A stretch of 64,000 nt of DNA from Tetrastigma voinierianum (GCA_016808115.1 JAEQBH010006849.1:30447-94446), one strand, 5' to 3'. Positions 1 through 12,660 are shown, numbered from the stretch's first letter. Numbers and translations are program-made. Notes: generated by a model not told the origin, from the sequence alone.

Positions 1-3000
1 AGATGCCTATCTTCTCCCGAGGAGTGACGAAGATGATCTTGGCGGCTTTGTTGTCAACTGCAGGACTTTGTTGCGTGTTTTGGTAGCTACATTGATGGCC
101 CTTACTACCAGCGGATAAATCGTAAAGGGATCTTGAAAGCTGACCTTCCATGTCGGGTCAGAAAATGTTATGGTGGTGTCTAGCCAAGGGAGTTTGAATC
201 TTCTTATATTTCCAACATGCTCACACTAAATTACGTCTTTGGCCGAGATCGAACTAACCTTGAGGAACACGAAATTTGGACATTTCTTCTCCCCCGCAAA
301 TCCTCCTCAAATCAAATGGATTGCTGGTGTTGAGTTGGTGTTAATTTGGAGGAGGAAGGGTGATGGGGCGATTGCACGAGATCCCAGGCAACTTCTAAGG
401 CGAGCGGCGAAGATGTCCACGTTGGATCAGGTATTCAATTTCCTTCCTCAGCTAAGATGCAATCATGCGATTTCGATGTCCATGATCACATGGGATTACT
501 GATATGTGGATTAAGTCTCTCTTCAGATGCGTCTTCATCTAAGTCGACCACACTTCTATGCGACTTTTGTGTTCAACGTCTCACATTAAGACACCGTGTT
601 TCATGAAGAACATGGGGGTGAATTACCAGGTGGATAATAGTTGTTGCTGGCGGCTCGAGGCTGGGTGGGCCCAAACGAGTCCACCGACGTTGCCTCGTCT
701 AACTGGGAGATCATTCTCACATTCTCTCTTGTCCCTTCGTGGGGATCTGCTCTACGTCTCATATCGGCGTCTTCTAGAATCGAGCTCCTGGCACTTAACT
801 AGCTCTGCTTTTCTCTATTTGAGTGGAAGAGTTTTCCCGCTTAGATAGAAGGGCTTCCTCACCGTTGATGTACTTCTTTCCTTTAGCGAGCACCTCGGCC
901 ATGCTTACCTGAGGGTTCTTTAAGATGGAAAACATTAGGCCTTTCGATTTGCGTGAGCCCGATTGTGGAAGGCGGTGGTGGGCTCAGCGTACAGGATGTC
1001 TGCAGCCTTTACAAGGGCTCCGCGTTGGAAGCATACAGATGTAGGACCTCCGGGTTTGCTCTTTGTCAGGTGGCATGGTCGGGAGCTGAAATTTGATAAG
1101 CTGGAAGCTGGCTGTATGTAGAAACTCACTTACGATGAAGTAAGGGAGGAGCAACAACGTGGGCCAAAGCTCGAAAGATGAGAATTGCATGATAGAGATA
1201 CATTGAACCGACGAGAGAAGAACTAGCCGAGCCTTTGAGTCAGTAGCTGATGGAAAGAAGCTCTACGCATCAGCGAAGTCTGGTGCCAAAGTGTGTAGCT
1301 ACCTCCTACGAGTTCATGTATGGTATTAGGAGTGGTCTGTCAGGATCTTTCGTTTTTCGTTGAAGCGTTTATTTGAGGCATTCTAAAACTCGTTGGGAGA
1401 GAGGAGTGTAATGCCTCGATACGCCAGATGAGACTCGTTTTCTTCAGTCTCCCCATTGCATCCACTTCGGAGACTGATTTCTTTCTTTCCGCTATTTCCC
1501 TCGTGTGGATTGAGCACTCAACCTGGCCTTTTGGATGTCAAAATGCTGCTCCCACCGACCGTTCCTATCCTGTACTAATAAAGAAGTTGGGTCCACGTAT
1601 TGCCACCTCACCTGTTGTTCCTGCCCGAGGAATCCTGCATTGGTCTTCTCAGGGCTTACCTCAAGGATACCTGACTCCTTGGCTCGGCTAGTTCTCCTTC
1701 TCCATCGACTTCAGGGTAGCAGTGGTGTTTTGTCGTTGGCCTCACTATTTGTGATTGCATTTTTATTGGGTGAGTTCTATAAGTCTCTCAACCAGCGTTT
1801 GGTTAGCGAACGGAGCGCCTCACCTGCGTCAATATTGGCTTGTATAGTTTCGAGTGTCTGCGGTGAATGGGCCATCCCAGGTTGAAGCGTGCAGTCTTAT
1901 CCCTACGGGGTTGAGGCGCGTGACTCATGCTCATGTTTGGGAGTTGTCCTGCATGATCCTTTGAGTGATTTTACTTGCTTAAAGAGAACTATCATTCCCA
2001 CCAGGCAATTTCGCCCAGTAGTGCTTTCTACTATCTTGAGCTGGAAACCTCTTTGAGCCATTGGCGAGTGCGACGGATTAGTTGCCGAGCGACTTCGCAA
2101 CTATTTAAAGGTAATCAATAAATTATTGCACTTCCCCACACACACACATTGGGTTTGCGGCTCTGATATTTCAAGTAGGTTCAGCCACTCCATGAAGAAG
2201 GGTCCCAAAGGTACACTTTCTATAGAGCTTATTGTTGCATACCTTTTTGTGGTGGAATGGGTGGAGGTATTTATGGGTGGAGCCAGTAGTTTCACTTTAC
2301 ACGGCCCATTGGATGGTGATACGGTATCTTTCTCATTGGGTGAGGAGTTTCCTTTTCCTTATCATTGACTGACTCTTAAGGGATAATGGAGGAGTCATCA
2401 TGCATGATTTTTCTTTCCAAATATGTGGGATGCGGATCATGGAGATTGGGCACTTTTCACTTTTCCATGGTTTTTCTATTGCAGCTTATATCACTTTATT
2501 TTCCCGTGGGGTGATTTAAGCTCACGGGCCTTGCTTGAAGTCTTTGTGCTTTATGGGTAGGGTCTGCATTTAATGAAGTGGAGCTTCAGCACGATGAGGG
2601 ATTTGAGTGAATTTGCAGGCCCCTCTGCGCCCCTTGGGACTTAGCACACAGTACATGGCATGTGTTGTTCAACTAACGCCCCCGCTTCATGTGTTATTAC
2701 TTGATAAGCTGAATAACATTTAGCGTCTGCGGGTGCTTTACAGCGAAAGCCGATACGTAACCGTTTGATATATTCGACGCCGATGAATGAAATTTCCTTG
2801 CCATGAATTGGAAATAATGCATGTAACTTAACACTGGCATGCACAAAACATATGCACACGATTATATACGCGCTCCGAGAGCAGAGTGGTGCATAAGTAA
2901 TAGTTGAATCCGCCATTTCTTTGAGAGTGATGAATGTGTGGGAATGAGCTTCCGGAGGAGTAAGGACAATCTGAATGTCAGGATCACGGGTTAAGATTAA

Positions 3001-3379
3001 GAAATAGCTAACAACGATAAATCTTGTGTGTTAGATTGTAGCAGAATAGAGAATGAGATTCCCTGCTCACCCAGGTGAAATGAAAAGACCCAAATTTTAT
3101 TCTTGGTTAGACATATGCGTCCAGGTGATGAAGGGGATTAAGTGAAAGTGTCGAAAGGGCGTGCGAAGCTAGGTAGGGATCGAGGAAGTCGCGACAAGAA
3201 CATAAGATTTATTCAGGAATTTAAATGAATATTCAGGAGGTGGGTGCTCGGGTTAAGTCATGGGGTGAAACATCAAGCTGACTAGTTTATTTCCTGCGCT
3301 GGCGTAGCAGCATGTGAGGGAGTCGATCGGGGACTCGAGTTAAAGACGGGGAGTCATCTCATGCATGACACGTAATATT
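1..3379. other. Degenerate intergenic DNA, no recognisable gene
   Basis: I read this stretch on both strands and recognise no protein family, RNA gene or terminal repeat. Several open frames of 60 to 116 codons exist, for example 1535-1885 and 2126-2368 on the plus strand. They have no conserved motif, no clear start context and no plausible splice-site series. Base composition is more balanced than the AT-rich DNA farther right, so this could be the eroded interior of an old transposable element. That is inference only. Confidence 0.4.
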
Positions 3380-3560
3380 CCATGTAGGATTCCATTATTT
3401 ACGTGGAGTATGATTAGGCGTTTTATGTATGCCATTGCATGTGCATTTTAGGTGGGGAGTAGCCCTCGTAGGAAACTCTCTTCCGGGGCGTTGCTCATTA
3501 CTGGCTGAGTAAATAATTTAAGTCTTAGAAGTACATCCAAAGGTGAGCACAAGTGGATTA
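3380..3560 (+). repeat. LTR fragment related to the 3.1-kb gypsy-type LTR
   Basis: The stretch around 3432-3520 (TTGCATGTGCATTTTAGGTG, then GAGTAGCCCTCGTAGGA, then a GCTCAT box) matches in order and spacing the segment at 53652-53715 in the large solo LTR. It also matches, on the opposite strand, 58390-58450 in the inverted LTR copy. Only about 150 bp can be aligned by eye and no ends or target duplication are visible. I read it as a short decayed piece of that LTR family. Confidence 0.55.
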
Positions 3561-5339
3561 TGGTGAAAAGACCGGGTTGTGAGCCGGTTCTTGCATTTAT
3601 TTTAATATTTTTGGTACAGATAAATAGTTTGTTATCATCAAAATATCAGTTTAATAAAAATTTAGTTTCAGGACTGGTTTAGTATGGTGTTGATGTTTTC
3701 TGGGACCTCTTTGTAGTTATGGGTTTGTATGAAAAGCGATGAGTATTTGATAAGAGTAACCGTGAGGAAAGAAAATTAGAAGTGTTGAGGATGAAGATGT
3801 TTCTTTGGCCCATTTAAGTCTCTATCGCAACAAAAGAATCTTTGTCATGATGAAAGTACGGTTTTAATACACAATGCGACGAAGTCACGATCAATCTGGG
3901 GTCCAGGGCCACACCCGTTTATGACACAGGTGCTTTCAATGAGACGTGCGTACGTGATGAAGATATAATGGCGCATCATAAACTATTTGGATCTTTGAGT
4001 CATGTGGGGAGATCTCCCTCTATCGCTGACAAAGGCTTTCGATTGGCTACGTATGGCGACAATGTTGATCATTCCCCGTGACACGGTTTGGCAAAGGAGG
4101 AAGTGCCGGTACATGACGAAGTTTCTCATGAGGCAGAATTCGCGACGCTCACATGTCTGGCGGCGTGAGCGCGAAGATTGTCGCAGCGGGAACGACACGC
4201 GAAAGCGAGTACGAGATAAGTAACGGCACATGCGACCAGAAACACTACTGCTGCAGCGATATACCTTGACGAACTCCGTCGCGGCCGAGCACTCATGAAG
4301 CGAGAGCGACAGAGGGGCCCATCCTGACATACCACTCATGTTGCTCTATCGCGACGAGGTGGAAGTAATGATGAGAAAGAAAAAAATATATATAAGTCTC
4401 CAGAAAATTTTAGATGCCTCACGGGAGTGGGCGTCATTTAAACTCAAATAACTTAAGTTTACATTGGAGTAACGATACATGGTTTAAAATATTTGTCACA
4501 ATTTAAGGCCAAATCGAGTAAAAATCCTGAGTCATGCAAGAATCTTTGAAAAGACCCAGGAAATAGGTCACTTTAGGTTATTTTCATTCAAAATCAATTT
4601 CAAACCTTAGAAAACACTTTTGAATGGAACTTTTGGCTTTAAATGCCTAGGTTTGAATTACTGTGTGAGCTTTCAAAGATGTTAAGTTTAGACCTGGCCA
4701 AGGTTATGAAAACCAAAATGTAAAGATGATATACAAAAAGTGCATGTGCATTGTCTTACATAGATTCTTACAAGAAGCACACAAAATATTCATTTGATGC
4801 TTGAGCTTAGAGACTTAGTTACTTATCGTTTAGATTTGAAATCTGCGTTCTTTGATTTGAGTGAACTTGGCTTCCAGGAGCTTGATCGGAAATCGTTAGT
4901 AAATAAATGCTAGGCCTACGGAAATATCATTGTTTGATGTTTAGAGTGATTTCCGACTGTCACTCGACTACGATGTTAACCGCATTGGTAACCAGCTAAC
5001 CTTGGTTTTGTTATCATCAAAATCTCAATTAAATTTTAACAGCTTAACAATACATTAATAATTTTTTGTTAAAAGTTTTATTATATAAAGTCAAATATAA
5101 CTATTTTAATTTAGTTGGTGCATTCAAATTTTAAGCTAAGGAGGGGTTAAATAATAAAAATGGTTTATTTATTGGGCTTGCCAAGCCCTTCCATGAGCTT
5201 GTCTAGGCCCACCATCAAAGGCACCATAAGCCCTTCTACCTACATAGACTCCTCTCCTAGTACAAGGTTAGATGGGTTGAAGGATATTGAAAGCCTTAAA
5301 ATGAGAGAATCTGGACCAGTTGTTGTCGGCGAGACACAA
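3561..5339. other. AT-rich intergenic DNA
   Basis: No gene or element end is recognised. The phrase TTATCATCAAAAT occurs near 3634 and again near 5011, which hints at a decayed direct repeat. The matching parts are too short to name an element. The stretch 3983-4339 is locally richer in CG dinucleotides and open on both strands, but shows no domain. Confidence 0.35.
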
Positions 5340-5658
5340 TGAAGAATAAAATGAATTTCAAGGGTGATGCTTATGGTTTACTACACTCACATACTTTAAC
5401 CAAAGAATTATACAAAAAGGCATGAAATAATATCCATAAAAGATGGAGCAAGATTACAATAAAGATTTGCCTTTTAGATCAAAAGTTTATCTTCCTAGAC
5501 TTGAGGGTCGACACGTGCAAAAATAAGAACTAATTGAGTGTTTTCCATTTGCACCAGGCTTTATTTCTATGTAGATAATCATGATCGATACTTGACAAAT
5601 TTGTATGTTGTAGTTAATGTGATCCTTGGTTGATTGAATGCTGAAATTATCTCTATCA
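5340..5658 (-). repeat. 3' LTR of the split copia element
   Basis: It aligns along its length with 23870-24200, including the shared stretches GAAGAATAAAA, CCAAAGAATTATACAAAAAG and GTAGATAATCATGATC. It starts with TG and ends with CA on the plus strand. A purine-rich tract on the minus strand (5659-5670) lies directly inside it, as expected at a 3' LTR. Confidence 0.85.
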
Positions 5659-5670
5659 CTCCCCTGCTAG
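5659..5670 (-). other. Polypurine tract of the split copia element
   Basis: On the minus strand the bases just before the 3' LTR read AGCAGGGGAG. A purine run touching the LTR boundary is the usual plus-strand DNA primer of LTR retrotransposons. Confidence 0.6.
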
Positions 5671-6300
5671 CTAGGGGTCAATAATTGGTGCACTTCTAGC
5701 TTAGATCGAAACACTTGAAAAGAGTTCTTAGGTAATCCCTTTATGAAAACATCATCAATTTGTAGAGATGATGGGATAAAAGCGTCTTAACAAAGGGCGC
5801 CATTGGCAACATGGCACACCGTAGGACAAAGTGATGATCTAATTCGATCGTGGCCCGGAGTGAGCTGGAAGGCAAGATTTGTTGTCATGTGGAGTCTTCA
5901 GGGGATCACGCTATCGCCGGTTGAGAGGTTCGTAAATTGGAATACTTATATCACAGGAAGAAGAAAAGTAAGCCAAGTTATTTCTATAATCTAGATTCAA
6001 GCGACAGATATTCAGCCTCAGAGGGCTTCACAGTCTACTAGGCTTTGTGGGTTAAACGCTTGGAGGACTGAGAAGTACAAATGACTCTTAGAAAATAAGG
6101 CCTATCCGGGAAGGTGGCCCACCTTGTGTTCATCACGTGACACACTGTCGACATCATAAAAATCGATGAGACCAAAGTGACTTTTGTTTAAAAAGAAATC
6201 TAATTTAGTAGTCAAAAGTGACTCTAGTAAAATATCTAGTATGCGTTTGTGACTCTCAGAATTATATTCAATGGGAGCTTGTGTGTTAGGAAAGCCTTAT
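5671..6300 (-). pseudogene. Copia pol C-terminal end (after RNase H), broken
   Basis: Near the 3' LTR the minus strand encodes DDVFIKGLPKNSFQVFRSKL (about 5705-5765). This is the conserved tail of copia polyproteins, where the final residues read as a TKGLPK...FRxKLG-type motif. A stop follows a few codons later, close to the purine tract. Upstream in the reading direction (5800-6300) the frame is scrambled and the RNase H active site cannot be followed. This is the last part of the same pol gene that continues at 7690-8560 beyond the inserted LTR block. Confidence 0.7.
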
Positions 6301-7680
6301 TGATGAAATGCACCGCCTCTGGGGTGATCGATATAGCGGTGGGGTGTCTTGAGGAATCCAACAAAATTTATAACCTAAATTCCTCCTCTTCTTTGTGCCT
6401 GCCCTCTTTACTTGATATATGACTCTCCCAGGTGAACACGGGGATATGTTTTTGTAGTGTGACCAAATGATCTGTAGTTGGTTAGAAAAGAAATTGGGTA
6501 CAAAGCTTTGGATGGAAGGTGTTGTAAAGCTTGATGGAGGTGAATGGTTTCTGGATTTGAGAGAATAGAAAACGGACTAAAAATATGAAAAGAACTCCTT
6601 GACATCTGAGGCTACTACTAGGGTTAGTCTAGGGTAAATGAGAGGAGTTCTCGGGTCCTTTTCCTCGCGTTGGGAGGATGATTTATAATCCATTTCCCAG
6701 GAACGAGATCTTTCATTGAGCTATCTAAGAGCTAAATACAGATATTTTCTTTTGGAAATATAGAGTGTGGACATTGTGCTCTCGCCGGTGAAGAATATAA
6801 CCCTAAATCTACCTAGGTAACTAATAGAAGGCAACTAATGAATCTTAGTGGATCTAGCAATAAGCATCCATTGAACCCTAAAATCTTGCCAAATACTGGT
6901 CAATCAAGGTAAATCTAAGGGATTTAAAACTAGAATAAGAGATAGAAACATAAATGACAATAACTACTTGAGTTAAAAACAAGAGAAACAACAGTACACA
7001 CATAAAAGGCCTGGCTTGGTAGCCTCTCACTTCAAGGATGGAGGGGTTTGGCAGCCTAACCGTCCCAGCCGAGTGCGTCATCCTCAAGGGAGTTATTTGG
7101 CAACAGAAAATGGAAGAAAGGGAGAGAAAGGAATTGAGGAGAGGAAAAAAAGTAGCATTTGGAAAAACTCTAGAAGCAGTGCTTTCTGTATGTAAAATGC
7201 AGAAAATGAAAAGTTGTTTTTCTTTTTTTACAAGATTTGCTTTGAGCTTATATAGTGCTCAGATAAGCAAAAAAACAAAAATACCCTCAATACCCATAAT
7301 ACATGAAGGGAAAAATGGTAAAATGCAAAAGGTGGGTCAATCGGAAGTCAAAAGGGGCCAAAAATCACAAATGCAGGAAGCAATTTTCGCAAGGTGCGAA
7401 AATTTCGTAGGGTTCATTTTCCTTGCCTCTTCTGCTCTTCTTTCCTTCTGATTTCTGATCTGCAATGCTGAGTTCGACTCGAATTCTTCGTGCTTTGATC
7501 GACTCAACAAATTTGGCATAAATAGCTTTCAAAAACTACAAAATTAGCCACAAAATGCGATCAGTAAAATAGTCGGGACCTTAACGTGCAAATCGGGTTA
7601 ATTCAGTTGATTAGTACACAAAAATTCTTTCCACAACCTACTAATAAATAGAATTTCAAAAATAGCACTTTTTGGGCACC
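6300..7680 (-). repeat. Diverged LTR (probably solo) related to the LTRs of element B
   Basis: Two ends of this block resemble the element B LTR. AACAAAATTTATAACCTAA at 6359 matches 15947 and 21450. The run from GACTCAACAA (7500) through TAGCACTTTTTGGGCAC (about 7680) matches 17587-17762. The block interrupts copia pol, so it is an insertion. Outer ends are uncertain: the right end lacks the final CTAATCA of the relative and I find no exact target duplication. It also has TTTCGCAAGGTGCGAAAATT near 7385, an equivalent of the TTCGCTA palindromes of element B. Confidence 0.55.
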
Positions 7681-7689
7681 TGTAAAGGT

Positions 7690-8560
7690 TAGTTATTGAA
7701 GGGATCTATGAAAGAGAGATTTGCCTAAATTATCTAGGATCAGTAGGTCGTTCATCAGATGGGAAGTCATGGTAGACTTGAGAACCACCCAGGTGTGGAA
7801 ATAGAAGTGCACTCCATCATTTAGTATGCTCCGAAAGATCTTTGTGTATTTCGGTTGAGATACAGTAGTCTGTCAGTGATGTATTTGACTTCCAATTCAA
7901 AAATGTCTGAAGGTCCTAAGTCTTTGAGAAAATTCGCACTCAAAGGTATTAATGAGGTAACCAATGATTTTGGTATCATTACTTGTGAATAATGTCATCC
8001 AACATAGATAAATAACAAAATAAATTGAGTGACCTTTATGAAGAAATAAAAAGGATTGAGTTGCTTTACCCGCAGTAGAAAACCCAAATGAAGAAGAAAT
8101 TGAGACAATCTATCAAACCAGGCTCTCGATGCTGCTTTAGGCCATAAAGAGAACGATTCAATCTGCATACATAATCAAGAAGATCATGATTTATGAATCA
8201 CGGAGGTTGCTCCCGTGAATACCTTTTCCTTTAAATCCATGTAAAGGCGTTCTTGACATCTAACTGCCTCATTGGCTCCAACCCAGTCATTGATAGAAGA
8301 GGATTAATCTGATAGTAGTTTGTTTATAATTGGGCTAAAAGTCTCAAAATCTAGACTTTAGTATTTGAAAAACCTTGAGCAACTAATTAGATGCTTTGTA
8401 TCTTTCTCTTTATTCCATCTACATTCAACTTCTGCTTTAAACACCCATTTAGAACCCATGACATTAAGCGGGTTGAGGGCCTGGGGACAAATCCCAAGTG
8501 TGATTATGGGTTAAGGCCTTGATCTCTTCTTGCATTGCCTCAAGCCAATGGTGATTTTAA
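7690..8560 (-). pseudogene. Copia reverse transcriptase region, broken
   Basis: The minus strand encodes AMQEEIKALTHNHTWDL (about 8495-8545) and GSKWVFKAE (about 8430-8460). Both are recognisable from the start of copia reverse transcriptases, where a short acidic stretch and TW(D/E)L precede a WVFK box. Downstream, toward 7690, the frame is lost to shifts and I cannot point to the YVDD active site. The region lies correctly between the integrase remnants (9186-9830) and the pol end (5671-6300). Confidence 0.65.
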
Positions 8561-9185
8561 TGCATTAAATCCTTTTGAACCATGAATGTTACCTCTTATT
8601 GTAAAAAAGGTGATCATTTGAGACTTCAAACTAAGGTCATTCTTGAGTTTACTTGTAGTGATCATATAAGTCATGGGATTATCTTTGTGTTGTTCCTAGG
8701 GACCATTAATCTGGTATCTTTGAGGAAGCGAGAGATCAACAATTAGGTGCTAGCTAATATCAGGAGGATTGCTAGTAGTAGAGGGATTGTAGCCACTTGT
8801 TGCTACAAATTAGGAAAATTGTGCTCATTAGGAGTACTAATGAGTGGTTTAGCAAGAGACGGGATTAGGGCAGTACACGTTTAAGCTCCAAGAGGTGTTC
8901 CAATTGGTGTTTCAATGGCAGTAGAAGCAGTAGACATTTCACTAGTAGTAGGAATTCCAGTAGTACTGACACTTGATACTTCTTTGTCACAGCCAGTGTT
9001 AAACTTTGTAGAAGTCCTTCCATCTATACTGGCTTAGTTGTCTTGCACATGAATAGTACATGGGCTATTATTGCACAACATGGGATCAGAATGTTGATTC
9101 TGTTTAGCTTGAATTTCATCATCAAAAGAAACAGATTTTCTCAATTGGTTGTTTGTGTTCCATTCCCTAGCTTTGTCTTATGGAC

Positions 9186-9473
9186 CTATTTTTGAACTCT
9201 CACACCATGCATCCAAGGTTGAAAATGAAGACATCTTTGTAGGAATCTGCAAATGGTTTTCCTTGGAAAAAGAGTTAGCATATGGAAGGAAAATTTCATT
9301 GAAGATAACATGTCAAGATATATATATACTATTTTGGTTGAGGGATGCCAACATCTATACCCTTTGTACAATGAACTATATCCATAAAAAATGCATGGAT
9401 ATGACTTTGCTGAGAATTTATTCTTTCCATAGTCTTTGAGATATGGAAAACATTGGCAACCAAATATTATCAA
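9186..9473 (-). pseudogene. Copia integrase C-terminal region
   Basis: An open minus-strand frame reads FGCQCFPYLKDYGKNKFSAK followed by a YPCIFYGYSSLYKGYRCW stretch. This is the conserved block after the integrase core in plant copia pol (FGC.CFP..R.Y..NK...RS..C.FLGYS...KGYRC). The frame has lost its continuation into the core by a shift near 9480. It belongs to the same pol as 9480-9830 and 9998-10357. Confidence 0.75.
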
Positions 9474-9830
9474 GCTTCTATATTTAGGATATTTATGGAA
9501 AGCATAAAGGACTCTCCATTTCCAACACTATTCGAAGGTAGTCGATTTGTAGAATATGTTACGATAGAAATGCATCTACCCATAAACTCAAAGGTAGCTT
9601 CACATGGAAAAGCATTGTTAGACCCATTTCTACAATGTGTCTATGCTTTCTCTCCACAACCCCATTCTATTCTAAAGTTCTTGGACATGAAATTTGTAGC
9701 AAAATTCCACACTTGTTCAAATTATTATGAAAATCAGTTGATTGGAACTCACCTCCTCCATCACTCTAAAAATTTTTTATTCGTCTTTCAAATTGATTCA
9801 CAACAAGACTTTGGAATTTCATAAAATATT
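9474..9830 (-). pseudogene. Copia integrase catalytic core, broken
   Basis: Minus-strand frames show SDGGGEF (about 9762-9782), carrying the second acidic residue of the integrase DDE triad. They then show NGVVERKHRHIVEMGLTML (about 9609-9666), carrying the catalytic glutamate region. A stop precedes the SDGGGEF box and another precedes NGVVERKH. The motif spacing is that of copia integrases. It is a piece of the copia polyprotein that starts at 10357. Confidence 0.75.
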
Positions 9831-9997
9831 CAAAAAAATATGATTTCCTTTTTAAAGGGTAGGAGGCCCGAAGTATGCAGTATGATCATCACAAAGATAA
9901 CATAATATCTATATCCTTAGGTTAAATTATTTGGTGCGAATTTATAAGTCGCAATGAATTTTATCAAGAGGTTTCTTTGGAAGTTTTATTTCTTAAA

Positions 9998-10413
9998 CTA
10001 AATGGGGTTCTGACTTTTCCCCTGGCAGTAGCGAGCACAAACCGTTGTTGATTTCATCCACCTAGACACTCCAATGAAATTCTGTTCTTCTAGGAGCTTT
10101 ATAGATTTTGTTTGTGGATGCCCTATACGTTGATGCCACACTTTTGTTGAAGCCTTATTTGATCTAGTAGCTATCATAACTTGAATCATATCATCCTTCA
10201 AAGCATAAAGACCTCCCTTTCTAGTCCTTTTTGCTACCACTTGTTGAAATTGATCCTTTATAACAAAACCAGTTGATGAGAATTCTATAGAGCATAAGTT
10301 ATCAGAGGTAAGTTTCCCAATGGACAACAAATTTTTCTTAATTTCAGGAACAACCAATAAATTTTTAAGCTTTAGATCTCTATGTTTGGTTAGTATTGCT
10401 TCGCCAATGTGTG
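9998..10413 (-). pseudogene. Copia GAG-pre-integrase domain
   Basis: The minus-strand frame of about 119 codons starts at VVPEIKKNLLSIGKLTSDN and contains WHQRIGHPQ. The latter is the zinc-binding H..GHP motif of the GAG-pre-integrase domain that precedes copia integrase. The reading continues back to 10413 (IGEAILT, then a KHRDLKLKN box), where element A was inserted. This is one of the better preserved copia pieces, but the final zinc ligands are altered or lost past the stop near 9998. Confidence 0.8.
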
Positions 10414-10418
10414 ATATT

Positions 10419-12018
10419 TGATAGGCAATTTTACGTTATGTAAAAATCGACATGCTTATATTATAAGTGCATGTATTAAGCCTCAGTAATAAAAATGGAA
10501 GTATATGTATCGTTCCACGGAGAATTGGGTTACTAAGTACCGCTCTTATCTAGCCTAGGCTCTATTTGGATGGTTAAAAATCTATAGAAAATCTAAATTA
10601 CACTAACTAAACATGCAAAAATGACTTAAACAAGACTAAAGCCCTTTATGGTCACCACATTTCCACCCTAAACAAGTATGTATATGAACCTCCCAGCAAT
10701 TAATCAATTATCAATTTCATCATGAAGATGGTCATTTCACTAATGTATAATGAATCTCTCTCAAGCATCCACACACTACCCTTAGGATTTAGGTATTTTG
10801 CATCTACTCGACCCTAAAATCCTAGGAATGCCAATAAACCCGAGAAATCCTAATATCACACCTAATCTCATTTATATCTCTATCTCATGATAATTAGATG
10901 GTAAATCATTCATAGTCTAGCTTAATCATCACTTCTCATTCTCAAATCAAGCCATTAATTATGCAAATATTGGTCAAATACTCACAAGCATTAAGATTAA
11001 ATGAAATACTCAACATAAATATGAAATCAAATAGAAATCAATAGAAATTAGGAGAGATTTATACAAATATGTCTTTGGCTACATCTAAAACCTAAGAAAA
11101 CTAACTAAAATATATTCGGGAGAAGAAATACAACCATCCAAGGAAAGGAAAACGGAAAAGGGAAGAAAATGAACAAATCTGGTGGAGGAGGGTCCTTCTT
11201 CTCTTCCATCTTCTTCTTCTTCTTCAGATCTCCTTCTTCTTCCAAGAATTGCAACTAAACCCTAGAGGAGGGTCAAAACCTTCAAGAGGGGAGGAACCTA
11301 AGAAGTGGCCTCCTCTGCGTCAGATTGACCTCAAACGCCAACCCTCTACCCCACCTAAAAAATGCCCCAGAAAATTTTCCCTTTTAATGGCCAAAAAACA
11401 GAGAGCATACGAGATGGGCTTTGACAAAAAATGGGCCTTGGCATCACGCTGTTACATGATGGATTTGGCGCTACGGCATGGTGAAAATCGAAAGCTACTA
11501 GAGGAGTAAAGACCAAACCACGCCAAGGCGTGAGAAGCTCACGCTATAGCATGAACTCACGATAAAGCATGGTGATTCTCACGCTATAGCATGGAGAAAT
11601 CCATGCTGGAGCGTGATTTCCACTCTTTTCTTGAGGATTTTTTGAGCAACCGGTTGATTTTGAGCAAACGATCGACCAATTGCTCTTCCTTTTGCTTCTC
11701 CACTTCTCAAGGTCGTAACTTCTTCATCCGGACTCCGAATCACGCGATCTTGGTGTCTACAGAAAGCCCTCAGAGTCTAGAATCTGCCATTCCAATGACG
11801 GAGCCATAGAAGGACATCACATAGGCGAAATGATCACATGTTTTCCATGACTGCATGATGACTTTCCCTATTTTTCTTTGATTTCGCTCGTTTCCGCTCA
11901 ATAGTTGGCCTAATCACAAAATTGAGAAAATATAGCATTATGACACTTATTTATATCATATAAGTACTAAAACCTAAGAAAAACATGGGGATAAAAAGGG
12001 TATTTAAGATACTCATCA
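10419..12018 (-). repeat. 3' LTR of element A (1.6 kb)
   Basis: It begins TGATAGGC and ends ACTCATCA on the plus strand. Its right 390 bp (11625-12018) aligns with 14952-15346, with shared boxes CTCTTCCTTTT, CTCAGAGTCTAGAAT and AGTTGGCCTAATCACAAAAT. The left 1.2 kb has no counterpart in the other LTR. It contains repeated short motifs around ACGCTATAGCATG (11540-11600). An 86-codon open frame (11249-11509) shows no domain and is probably chance. Confidence 0.8.
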
Positions 12019-12040
12019 CACCCCTAAACTTTAAATCTGC
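12019..12040 (-). other. Polypurine tract of element A
   Basis: On the minus strand the bases before the 3' LTR read AAAGTTTAGGGGTG. They touch the LTR boundary at 12018/12019. Element B has the similar AGGTTGGGGTG at its matching boundary, which supports a shared origin. Confidence 0.5.
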
Positions 12041-12427
12041 AGTCTAAATGAGACCTCTTCTATATACAACACCTTAAAGCATATATGAGTAAAGAATGGT
12101 CTTAGAAACAAGTTAGGAGAATAACATGAAAAAGTTCTATGGAAACAATATATAACTATGGGATCAACAAATTTAAAATCTTTAAAGACAAAGGTATCTA
12201 TGGGCATGGTGATCAAGGCAAGCTTTGCCCTCAATTTCTCGATGACTCATTCCAAAAGACTCAGTGAAAATGATATGTTAGATCTCAAATGTAGGCAGAA
12301 GGTTTCAAGACACTTTTCAAACTAAACTCAACTATTATTTGAAGAAGACAATAAAAATATTTAAGAACACTCCTTTTATTCAATACTATAACTAGAAAGT
12401 AGGATGCAATGCTAAAGTGTTCTAGAA

Positions 12428-12660
12428 GAGTGTCCATGTAGCGGGGATCCATTGGCGACTCCCCACCAGTTGGTTAATGGCACCGGGCATTAATTTCCCC
12501 TTGAACTTCACCCCGAACACTTAACTAGAAAACCAAAGCCCTAATTGCGAGATTAAACCATCATTTGTCCCATGTAACGGGCAGTGAAGTCAATGACTCC
12601 CAGCCAGTTGGCTTAGGGCATTAGGCTTTGAAAGGCCTCTCGGACATGCAGGATTACGAT
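12428..12660 (-). repeat. Noncoding block shared with element B
   Basis: Two phrases of the type ATGTA(A/G)CGGG...GACTCCC(C/A)(A/G)CCAGTTGG occur at about 12436-12475 and 12572-12615. The same pair, in the same order and about the same spacing, is found in element B at 18179-18215 and 18328-18365. The block sits in the interior near the 3' LTR of both elements and has no open frame. Two different elements keeping it suggests a cis-acting role or recent common ancestry. Confidence 0.6.

Noticed and set aside
3983..4339. Overlapping open frames on both strands (up to 118 codons)
   Set aside because: Open on both strands because of locally higher GC; no family resemblance and no promoter or splice signals.
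11249..11509. Plus-strand frame of 86 codons, rich in Lys, Arg and Pro
   Set aside because: It lies in the long LTR of element A on the strand opposite to the element, and no conserved motif is seen.
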